Source: UBA6626 sp963579995 (GTDB lineage: Bacteria > Planctomycetota > Phycisphaerae > Phycisphaerales > Phycisphaeraceae). From it: 7,382 bases of DNA. Under the pieces are notes generated by a model. The model worked only from the letters and a program-made list of their open reading frames with translations. It was not told the origin of the DNA and made no database searches. Every line of letters begins with the position of its first letter. Within the stretch, counting starts at the first letter, position 1. This document shows, in pieces, positions 1 through 5,217 of this stretch. The DNA is taken from the NCBI GenBank assembly GCA_963579995.1, contig CAUZIY010000152.1, forward strand, positions 1 to 7,382, read 5' to 3'. The translations under genes and the position numbers were made by a program.

Positions 1-2
1 AG

Positions 3-74
3 ACTTTCAACGAATTTTTAGAAAAGCACGATCCGTTTCTGCTGGAGAAGGATCGCAAGCGGCTCCGTGGTTGA
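3..74 (+). CDS. Possible C-terminal tail of an upstream gene (5' end outside the window)
   Basis: The frame that opens at base 3 encodes 23 residues and ends in TGA at 72-74. The peptide is rich in charged residues (it contains EFLEKHDPFLLEKDRKRL) and looks like the helical, hydrophilic end of a soluble protein. I do not recognise a family. The next gene's preferred ATG lies 35 bases beyond this stop and on the same strand, so the two could be co-transcribed. The neighbouring frame (the one used by the next gene) is also open back to the window edge, so this tail is a plausible call and not a proven one; the fragment is too short for more. Confidence 0.4.
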   Translation, partial: TFNEFLEKHDPFLLEKDRKRLRG

Positions 75-98
75 TGCGGGGTTTCTGCCACCAATGTT

Positions 99-102
99 GG
101 AG
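99..102 (+). promoter_or_regulatory. Ribosome binding site deciding the start of the PhyH-Nudix gene
   Basis: GGAG at 99-102 is followed by a 7-base spacer and ATG at 110. This is near-ideal Shine-Dalgarno geometry. The frame also has TTG at 71 and ATG at 74, but neither has such a site, and both would overlap the stop of the upstream reading frame. Confidence 0.65.
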
Positions 103-109
103 TACTGAT

Positions 110-1351
110 ATGCCGTGGGCGCCATCTGAAAAAGACATTAACTTCTACCGAGAAAATGGATTTCTCATCGCCCGGGGCGTTTTTGATGAAAAACAACTTG
201 CTGGGTTTGACAAGGCTATTCTGAAATTTGCCAAGTTGCCAACTTGTCAATCCAGTGATCGGAAAGCCCGTTATCCTGAACCTTCAAAATACACCATCTC
301 CTACGAAGGTTTACTCGATCCTGATCTGGCCTCCATCGCTAATGCCCCGTCCATTATTGACACGGTTGAGATCTTGTTGGGACAGCAACCATGCCTCAAG
401 GCGTTTGTCGCCTATTTGCGCACGCCCGGAGATCGGGGTACCGTCGGCGATTATCAGGGCAGTAGCCAGACAGGCCACTGTGATTACAAGCCTTTTCGCC
501 CGGTGGGGTCGTCGCTGAATTGGCTTTTTACAATCCTCGCCCTCGCAGACTACACGGAGGAGGTTGGCCCTCTTTACCTGTCGCCGGGCTCCCACAAATG
601 TACTCGTCTTGAACAACGTGGCCGCATCACGCATGTTCACCGTGCACGGGCCGATGAAATCCCGCCCATGGTGGACAGTAAACTGTGTAGAGGCGACCTG
701 GTCTTCATGCATATGTTCTGCTGGCACGAAGCGCCGGGCAATCGTTCTAACCAGGACCGTTGGGGGATTTACAACAAGTATATGGGTGTTGATGCGCCTC
801 CTGGCTGTGGCCCATTCGTGTTTAGCGATGAAGCCTATACCGCACTCGACGAGCGCGGTAGGCAGACAATCCGTCATCACAGTCACTGCTCAATCGGGAC
901 AGCCCGCCTGATTGTGGAGCATCAGGATCGAATTCTTATGGTCCGCATGAAAGGCCACCAAAATGGTCAAGATACAGGTTGGATGTTGCCAGGCGGGGTT
1001 GCTGAACAGCGGGACGTTGTCACGGATTGGGATATTGGCAATGTGATTGCATCGCTGGAAGCCAATGTGCAGGACCAGACGGGTCTGGAGATCGATTGGA
1101 TGACCTATGTCGGTGATTATGTGGAAGACAATGAATTGTGTCGTGTCTATGCACGGCCTCTTGACGAGTTGCCGCCATTGCCGCATTCAGTGGAATATGA
1201 GTTTTGCTGGTTTAATGAAGATGAATTAAAAGTGCAGTTGCCTGCGCTTGCCAATCGCTTTGTGTTGGACGCGGTGTGCTCATGGCTACACGAGCCAAAG
1301 CTTCGAGGTATCGGCCAGTCACAGATGCGGGCAGGATTAAAAGCCAAATAA
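110..1351 (+). CDS. Fe(II)/2-oxoglutarate oxygenase (PhyH family) fused to a C-terminal Nudix-like domain
   Basis: Predicted 413-residue cytoplasmic protein; no signal peptide or membrane segment is visible. Residues about 5-245 form a phytanoyl-CoA-dioxygenase-type double-stranded beta-helix. The iron triad is H123-x-D125 (in GHCDYK) with distal H206 (in CWHEAPGNRS), and R212 or R217 is placed to bind 2-oxoglutarate. The family hydroxylates C-H bonds of small molecules using O2 and 2-oxoglutarate; the substrate here is unknown. Residues about 263-392 resemble a Nudix fold: a strand ending in RILMVRMKG, then GWMLPGG, then QTGLEID. The acidic Nudix-box core (REUxEExGU) reads ANVQDQTGL, and the spacing from GG is about eight residues longer than usual, so hydrolase activity is doubtful. 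Length exceeds a stand-alone PhyH protein (about 250-300 residues) by one domain. The ATG at 110 is preferred over TTG 71 because of GGAG at 99-102. It converges with the second PhyH gene, leaving 25 bases between stops. The PhyH call is firm; the Nudix-like call is moderate. Confidence 0.88.
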   Translation: MPWAPSEKDINFYRENGFLIARGVFDEKQLAGFDKAILKFAKLPTCQSSDRKARYPEPSKYTISYEGLLDPDLASIANAPSIIDTVEILLGQQPCLKAFVAYLRTPGDRGTVGDYQGSSQTGHCDYKPFRPVGSSLNWLFTILALADYTEEVGPLYLSPGSHKCTRLEQRGRITHVHRARADEIPPMVDSKLCRGDLVFMHMFCWHEAPGNRSNQDRWGIYNKYMGVDAPPGCGPFVFSDEAYTALDERGRQTIRHHSHCSIGTARLIVEHQDRILMVRMKGHQNGQDTGWMLPGGVAEQRDVVTDWDIGNVIASLEANVQDQTGLEIDWMTYVGDYVEDNELCRVYARPLDELPPLPHSVEYEFCWFNEDELKVQLPALANRFVLDAVCSWLHEPKLRGIGQSQMRAGLKAK

Positions 1352-1385
1352 GATGTAGACGTATGGCATTTACGACTTATACATC
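1352..1385. terminator. Weak nested dyad between convergent 3' ends
   Basis: GATGTA (1352-1357) pairs with TACATC (1380-1385), and inside it CGTA (1360-1363) pairs with TACG (1371-1374) around a 7-base loop. The structure spans the gap between the stops of the two convergent PhyH genes and enters the last codons of the minus-strand one. It is AT-rich, interrupted and has no clear T-run, so it is only a candidate bidirectional terminator. Confidence 0.2.
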
Positions 1386-2150
1386 GTTTGCATTCACCCG
1401 CAGTGCTGCTTCGTATAGCTCTGAGTCATGTTTATAGTAACTGGCCTCGACAAAGATCTCATCACAGGTCACATCAGCGCTAACCCAGTGTGAAGCGTAG
1501 GCACGTCGCCATCGGTCGGATTCGTTGCGATGTGAGGTGTGTAGGGCCTTGCTATGGTGAAATACGATTCCACCTTTGCGTACCAGGGCCAAAGATTCTC
1601 GGTCCAAATCGATATCATCATCAGATGGAACCTTGTTATGCGGTTCACCAGGGACATCATGATGCGTAAGGATCGGGCCAAGGTGTGAGCCGTCGATATA
1701 ACGTAAGCAGCCATTGTGTTTGTCAACGTCATCGAGGGCAATCCATGCGGTCAGGACTTCATCATCAGGCTGGCAGCGGAAATAAGCATTATCCTGGTGA
1801 TATGGATTGGCAGATCCAAAATGTGGCGGTTTCATGAAAATCTGATCAATCATGAGATGTGGGGGCTTGCCTATTAATTGTTCTATTAGCGCTCGCATTC
1901 GTTGATCAAGAATGAAGTTGCGAAAGACCTGATGTGCCTGGAAAGGCCTGGGTAGCTTTCGTGGGGCAGCCTGTCCGTCCTCGGAGCGATCAGTTTTATG
2001 CTTGTCCCCAAGTTGGTTGTCCAGTTTTTCATCACACATCTGACTTGCTAATTTGGAGATGGCGTCCACCTCATCTTCTGTGAAGACCTCCTCTACGACT
2101 GTCCATCCGCGTTTCCAATATTCGTCGTAGTTCTCCGTGGCAAGTTTCAT
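1377..2150 (-). CDS. Fe(II)/2-oxoglutarate-dependent oxygenase, phytanoyl-CoA dioxygenase (PhyH) family
   Basis: Predicted 257-residue soluble protein, a normal length for a single-domain PhyH enzyme. The facial triad is visible as H118-x-D120 (in NPYHQDNAYF) with distal H204 (in ALHTSHRNESDRWRR); R215 or R216 is positioned for the 2-oxoglutarate carboxylate. The stretch AWIALDDVDKHNGCLRYIDG followed by SHLG is the typical core-strand sequence between the two metal motifs. It should therefore be an active hydroxylase-type oxygenase; the substrate is not predictable. The open frame continues 35 codons upstream, but the start is placed at 2150 because GAGG sits 8 bases before that ATG and because the product then opens with the usual acidic/aromatic lead-in (ENYDEYWKRGW). 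It is convergent with the fused PhyH-Nudix gene and divergent from the hydrolase. The two PhyH proteins share motifs but little else by eye, so they do not look like a recent duplication. Confidence 0.9.
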   Translation of the reverse strand: MKLATENYDEYWKRGWTVVEEVFTEDEVDAISKLASQMCDEKLDNQLGDKHKTDRSEDGQAAPRKLPRPFQAHQVFRNFILDQRMRALIEQLIGKPPHLMIDQIFMKPPHFGSANPYHQDNAYFRCQPDDEVLTAWIALDDVDKHNGCLRYIDGSHLGPILTHHDVPGEPHNKVPSDDDIDLDRESLALVRKGGIVFHHSKALHTSHRNESDRWRRAYASHWVSADVTCDEIFVEASYYKHDSELYEAALRVNANDV

Positions 2151-2158
2151 TTGATCAT

Positions 2159-2162
2159 CCTC
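2159..2162 (-). promoter_or_regulatory. Ribosome binding site deciding the start of the second PhyH gene
   Basis: On the minus strand GAGG is followed by an 8-base spacer and ATG (2150-2148). The upstream in-frame ATG at 2255 falls inside the promoter-like region, so the downstream start is favoured. Confidence 0.6.
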
Positions 2163-2195
2163 AATGGGTGCGATAGTAGAAAATATTGGGTGGTG

Positions 2196-2215
2196 TCTTG
2201 TGCAAAGCACCAAGA
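2196..2215. repeat. Imperfect inverted repeat TCTTGTGC / GCAcCAAGA in the leader of the minus-strand PhyH gene
   Basis: TCTTGTGC (2196-2203) pairs with GCACCAAGA (2207-2215) across an AAA loop, with one bulged C. It lies between the candidate minus-strand promoter and the PhyH start. The outer arms TCTTG...CAAGA recur in a second dyad at 2281-2294, which hints at a common binding protein or at paired RNA hairpins. Confidence 0.35.
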
Positions 2216-2226
2216 TATTTCCCCCT

Positions 2227-2255
2227 ATTTTATAAAACGATATAGTGTTGATCAA
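2227..2255 (-). promoter_or_regulatory. Candidate sigma70-type promoter for the minus-strand PhyH gene
   Basis: On the minus strand TTGATC (2255-2250) is followed by exactly 17 bases and TAAAAT (2232-2227), which match the -35 and -10 consensus at 4/6 and 5/6 positions. Transcription would begin near 2220, giving a leader of about 70 bases. The -35 is one arm of the palindrome TTGATCAA (2248-2255). Prediction by eye only. Confidence 0.4.
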
Positions 2256-2276
2256 GTGTGAATTACAGGGTGTATT
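2248..2276 (+). promoter_or_regulatory. Candidate sigma70-type promoter for the alpha/beta hydrolase gene, sharing the -35 palindrome
   Basis: TTGATC (2248-2253), a 17-base spacer and TGTATT (2271-2276) match the -35 and -10 consensus at 4/6 each. The -35 overlaps the one used by the opposite promoter because TTGATCAA reads the same on both strands. Transcription would begin near 2283, at the TCTTG/CAAGA dyad. Weaker than the opposing candidate. Confidence 0.3.
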
Positions 2277-2280
2277 AGGA

Positions 2281-2294
2281 TCTTGAATGCAAGA
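2281..2294. repeat. Inverted repeat TCTTG-AATG-CAAGA at the presumed transcription start of the hydrolase
   Basis: A perfect 5-base dyad with a 4-base centre. Its arms are the same as the outer arms of the dyad at 2196-2215. Position at the predicted +1 would suit a repressor operator; a small RNA hairpin at the 5' end of the transcript is the alternative. Short dyads like this also occur by chance. Confidence 0.3.
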
Positions 2295-2317
2295 CGCGGT
2301 GTGTGGAAAGGTTGTTT

Positions 2318-2333
2318 TGTGTTCGGTAACACA
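2318..2333. repeat. Inverted repeat TGTGTT-CGGT-AACACA just before the hydrolase ribosome binding site
   Basis: A perfect 6-base stem with a 4-base loop that ends two bases before GGAG (2335-2338). In the mRNA it would put a hairpin right next to the ribosome binding site of the hydrolase. It also makes the upstream ATG (2333) an unlikely start, since that codon would begin inside the stem. Confidence 0.35.
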
Positions 2334-2334
2334 T

Positions 2335-2338
2335 GGAG
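2335..2338 (+). promoter_or_regulatory. Ribosome binding site deciding the start of the hydrolase gene
   Basis: GGAG with a 6-base spacer to ATG at 2345. The alternative in-frame ATG at 2333 has no purine-rich site at a usable distance. Confidence 0.6.
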
Positions 2339-2344
2339 TTCGGA

Positions 2345-3382
2345 ATGGTTGAAAATAACGGCCGGTATTTAAACACCGAAAGTGGCGTTGAGTCGCTATT
2401 GCATCAGCAGGGATCTTGTCACTTTACGGGAAAGTCAAATGAGGATTGGCATCAATGGCGCAAGAAGTTCCGCTCGCACTTAGTTCGATTGCTTGGCCCA
2501 ACCCCACCTTCAGTGCCACTGGATGTGGAGGTGTTAGAACGGAGGCAAATGGACGGCTACTTGCGTGAGAAAGTGATTTTTAATTCAGATCCATTTTCAT
2601 CTGTTCCTGCTTACGTACTGATCCCTGACACCGCCAGCAGCAGTAATCGATGTCCAGCGGTTCTTTGTGCTCACGGTCACGGAGTGGGTAAAGATGGAGT
2701 TGTTGGCTTGGTGGAGGATGTGTTGGGGGATTATCAAAATCAGTATGCCGTTGAACTGGCGCGTCAAGGTTTTGTCGCCATGGCGCCAGATTGGAGAGGA
2801 TTTGGTGAACGAAAGGATCGTGAACAATGGGTGAATATTTCCAAACGTGATAGATGCGATCTGGCCTATATGACCTTGGGTTATTTCGGGTATCACCTGT
2901 TGCGATTAGATATCTGTGATGGCCAAAGATGCTTGGACTATTTACAGGCCCGACCGGATGTGGATGAACGCCGCCTTGGATGTATGGGATGTTCATTTGG
3001 CGGCACGATGACAACCTATCTGTCCTCACTGGACCGAAGAATCAAGGTTGCTGTTATCAGCTGTTATCTCAGTACCCTTATGGACGCGCTGGGTGAGCGC
3101 AATGTGGCTAATTGTTGCGGGTCTCAGTTTCTGTTTGGCCTTTATCAATATGGCGACATTTCTGACGTGGCCGGTCTGATTGCGCCACGGCCCTGCCTGG
3201 TACAGACGGGCCGAGAGGACGCTTGTTTTATTGAACCTGATGCGAAAATGGCCTATGCGCATCTAGAGGAGATCTATGCTGCTTCAGGGAAACCGGATCG
3301 TCTTGAAATGGATTTATTTTCAGGTGGACACGAAGTGAATGTGGAACCAGCTGTTGCGTTCCTTAAGCAGTATTTAATGTAG
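2345..3382 (+). CDS. Alpha/beta hydrolase of the acetylxylan esterase / dienelactone hydrolase type
   Basis: Predicted 345-residue protein. After an N-terminal region of about 100 residues comes the alpha/beta-hydrolase fold: a strand plus oxyanion loop in CPAVLCAHGHG (about 104-113), the APDWRGFG turn (about 147-154), the nucleophile elbow G-C-S-F-G-G with S217, the acid D292 in QTGREDACF and the histidine H329 in SGGHEVN. The APRPCLVQTGRED strand and the late GGHE motif are typical of the esterase/dienelactone-hydrolase branch found widely in Planctomycetota and Bacteroidota (Abhydrolase_7-like). The family cleaves carboxylic esters, often acetyl groups on sugars; the true substrate is not readable. 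No signal peptide is visible, so it should act in the cytoplasm on an imported compound. It is transcribed divergently from the second PhyH gene through a shared regulatory gap. The start at 2345 is chosen on the GGAG site. The fold and triad are well supported; the substrate class is inference. Confidence 0.88.
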   Translation: MVENNGRYLNTESGVESLLHQQGSCHFTGKSNEDWHQWRKKFRSHLVRLLGPTPPSVPLDVEVLERRQMDGYLREKVIFNSDPFSSVPAYVLIPDTASSSNRCPAVLCAHGHGVGKDGVVGLVEDVLGDYQNQYAVELARQGFVAMAPDWRGFGERKDREQWVNISKRDRCDLAYMTLGYFGYHLLRLDICDGQRCLDYLQARPDVDERRLGCMGCSFGGTMTTYLSSLDRRIKVAVISCYLSTLMDALGERNVANCCGSQFLFGLYQYGDISDVAGLIAPRPCLVQTGREDACFIEPDAKMAYAHLEEIYAASGKPDRLEMDLFSGGHEVNVEPAVAFLKQYLM

Positions 3383-3432
3383 AGTACCAAATGGATCGCC
3401 GTAATCTGGTGGCTGGTGTTGTTAAGGTGTTC

Positions 3433-3606
3433 TTATTGAATGTAACGGTAAATACAACAGGAGGCGTATTGGTTTTCATTAGGAACCGGGTCAGAAAAAA
3501 CCACAGTGAGAACAAGGTTGCCATCCATATCCGCACCAAATTTTAAACGAATCGGATGCCACGTTGGCCTCCAAAGTGTCGGCTTGAGGAATTTGGTGTT
3601 GGGCGG
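3433..3606 (-). pseudogene. Coding-like orphan frame: possible C-terminal remnant of a lost gene
   Basis: Just downstream of the sulfatase, and overlapping its last 21 codons in another frame, the minus strand stays open from 3606 to a TAA at 3433-3435 (57 sense codons). The part outside the sulfatase reads like real protein: GADMDGNLVLTVVFSDP then VPNENQYASCCIYRYIQ, with an Asp/Gly turn, an alternating beta-strand and a compact ending. The only ATG (3528) would give 31 residues and has no evident ribosome site, so this looks more like a gene end that lost its 5' part than an intact small gene. I do not recognise the family. An antisense frame on the plus strand (3391-3546) is also open, so chance is possible. 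Confidence 0.3.
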
Positions 3607-5006
3607 TCAGGCTCACCAATGAGCTGCCCGTTATTCATCCAGCGATCATCATTGCCGTACATATTCTTGACGAGTTGTTTGGTTAGCTTTGCACGTATGT
3701 CCATGTATTTTGGATGATCCGCAAGGTTTTTTGTTTCGCGACGGTCAGTTTTCATATCAAATAACTGAAAGTGGTTCCCGACGGGGTAATAAATGAGCTT
3801 GTATTCTGCGCTGCGGATCATACGACTGGCGTGCTCGTTTTCCCAGTGTTCGCCGTAAAGGTATTCACGTTCATTTTCTTGCGCAAGTGACATCCCTTCA
3901 ACGTGAGACGGGATGTCAAGTCCAGCCATATCCAGCAGTGTGGGCATGATGTCACGGAGTTCAACCAAGCGGTCATCGATCCGTCCGGCACGAAGCCATT
4001 CACGTTGATCATTCTTTGCTGGCATGATCACCAGCGGCACATTAGCAGACATTTCATACATGACGGTCTTTGCCCACCAGCCATGGTCTCCAAGCATATC
4101 GCCATGGTCTGAGGTGAAGGCAATAATCGTCTGGTCGAGGATGCCTTCCTCACGGAGTGTTCCAATCACAAGGCGTATTTGGTGATCAATGTGTGTCAGA
4201 GTCGCATAAAATGCACGTCGCGCAAGTTCAATTTCATGTGTCGGTGCATTTTGAATTGAATGCCGACCATCCATGAAGTAGGCGCGGAACATGTAAGGCA
4301 ACTTCTCGGGGTTGCCAGCCCAGTCACCGATGATGGGTGGATCGATCGATACGTTGGCGTACATGTCAAGGTAGGCCTGTAACGGCCAAAGGGGCGGGTG
4401 TGGCATTTGGAACGACATGTACCACATGGCTGGCCGGCCTGGATCGCGCCGGTGTATTACACGGCACATCTGCTGAGCCGTCCAGTTGGTTGAATGGCAG
4501 TGATCGGGTAGTTGCCAGGGGCAGACGTTGTAGTCGTTCGAGCATTGACCCCCAAGAAATTCCTGGCCAGCGTAGCCCGCATCGGCGATATATTGTTCGT
4601 AGTCATCGCCCAGCATCCCCAAATGATGCCGCCCCTCTTCATTAAGGATCACGTCATCAAAACCGATGCGATTACGCTGTGGATACACATGTAGTTTTCC
4701 GACAGCATATGTCTGATACCCACCATTACGAAAACATTGGGCCATGGTGGGAAGGTTCGGCATTTCGAGATGTTGGTTGAATACCCGGTCACCGTGTGTG
4801 CGTGCGGTAACACCGGTCATCAAAGATCGTCGCGCGGGGATGCATGAAGGGCAGGCAGTATATGCATTGGAGTACCACACACCATTATTTGCCAGTTGCG
4901 ATAACGTCGGTGTCATGACTACGGGGTGTCCCGCCATACGTGTCAGTAGCCCCGGCCAGTGATCGGTGCAGATCAGCAGAAGGTTTGGTTGATCCGATGA
5001 ACTCAT
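3543..5006 (-). CDS. Cys-type S1 family sulfatase (arylsulfatase-like), no signal peptide
   Basis: Predicted 487-residue sulfatase of the alkaline-phosphatase superfamily; normal length. The formylglycine signature C-x-P-x-R is C55-I-P-A-R59, followed by RSLMTG, so C55 should be oxidised to formylglycine by a maturase, which is not in this window. Metal and active-site residues are visible: D15 in ICTDHW, K104 and H106 in GKLH, H203 in MPHPP, and D300-H301 in FTSDHGDMLGDHGWW. The second acidic/polar position after D15 is H where Q or D is common. The C-terminal QLIGEPDRP...GGQRG ending matches the usual end of this group, so the gene appears full length. The enzyme hydrolyses sulfate esters. 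Most relatives are exported, but here the N-terminus (MSSSDQPNLLLICTDHW) has no leader, which suggests cytoplasmic desulfation. The start at 5006 is chosen because family-like sequence begins there; its ribosome site is weak (GAAGA). It lies 211 bases downstream of the aldolase-like gene on the same strand. Confidence 0.92.
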   Translation of the reverse strand: MSSSDQPNLLLICTDHWPGLLTRMAGHPVVMTPTLSQLANNGVWYSNAYTACPSCIPARRSLMTGVTARTHGDRVFNQHLEMPNLPTMAQCFRNGGYQTYAVGKLHVYPQRNRIGFDDVILNEEGRHHLGMLGDDYEQYIADAGYAGQEFLGGQCSNDYNVCPWQLPDHCHSTNWTAQQMCRVIHRRDPGRPAMWYMSFQMPHPPLWPLQAYLDMYANVSIDPPIIGDWAGNPEKLPYMFRAYFMDGRHSIQNAPTHEIELARRAFYATLTHIDHQIRLVIGTLREEGILDQTIIAFTSDHGDMLGDHGWWAKTVMYEMSANVPLVIMPAKNDQREWLRAGRIDDRLVELRDIMPTLLDMAGLDIPSHVEGMSLAQENEREYLYGEHWENEHASRMIRSAEYKLIYYPVGNHFQLFDMKTDRRETKNLADHPKYMDIRAKLTKQLVKNMYGNDDRWMNNGQLIGEPDRPTPNSSSRHFGGQRGIRFV

Positions 5007-5112
5007 AGTTGTAATTCTTCGTATATTTAATGATACCGGACTGGTAAGTTGCTTGGGCCGATCATCTCGATAGAGCACAATTGGTGAATCGCAACATATA
5101 TTTCCCGTCGTT

Positions 5113-5122
5113 GCCTGCAGGC
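5113..5122. repeat. 10-base palindrome GCCTGCAGGC in the sulfatase upstream gap
   Basis: A perfect palindrome about 107 bases upstream of the sulfatase start. The same ten bases (with the next two, CG) recur at 5780-5791 inside the aldolase-like gene, where they encode part of GLQAYEG. The intergenic copy could be an operator, but the shared sequence is short enough to be chance. Apart from this and the two hairpins next to the aldolase stop, the gap 5007-5217 shows no convincing promoter or gene. Confidence 0.2.
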
Positions 5123-5178
5123 CGATTAGATGTCTCGTTCATGTTATTCTAGTTGGGCCTGCTCATTTCGGCTGCATA

Positions 5179-5212
5179 CTTTCATTGAAAGCCATGGTCC
5201 GTACATGGACCA
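5179..5212 (-). terminator. Two adjacent small hairpins after the stop of the aldolase-like gene
   Basis: TGGTCC (5195-5200) pairs with GGACCA (5207-5212) around GTACAT, and CTTTC (5179-5183) pairs with GAAAG (5187-5191) around ATT. Read on the minus strand, they begin 5 bases after the aldolase stop codon, a natural place for a terminator or 3'-end stabiliser. There is no T-run, so intrinsic termination would be weak and the sulfatase might still be reached by readthrough. Confidence 0.3.
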
Positions 5213-5217
5213 GTGTG

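Noticed and set aside
311..886. Minus-strand 191-codon frame opposite the first PhyH gene
   Set aside because: Antisense to the HxD...H oxygenase domain; no motif or start signal of its own.
3492..3521. Possible intrinsic terminator after the sulfatase: T6 on the minus strand preceded by AACC...GGTT
   Set aside because: The stem would be only four bases with a 13-base loop, too weak to support a terminator call, and the region is better explained by the coding-like frame.
3391..3546. Plus-strand 51-codon open frame starting 8 bases after the hydrolase stop (MDRRNLVAGVVKVF...)
   Set aside because: No ribosome binding site, and it is the antisense mirror of the more protein-like minus-strand frame in the same bases. 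The two cannot both be read as evidence, and the minus-strand peptide has better composition.
5045..5090. Sulfatase promoter candidate TTGCGA / 16 / TATCGA on the minus strand
   Set aside because: The -10 matches consensus at only three positions and the spacing is short; such matches are expected by chance in a 211-base gap.
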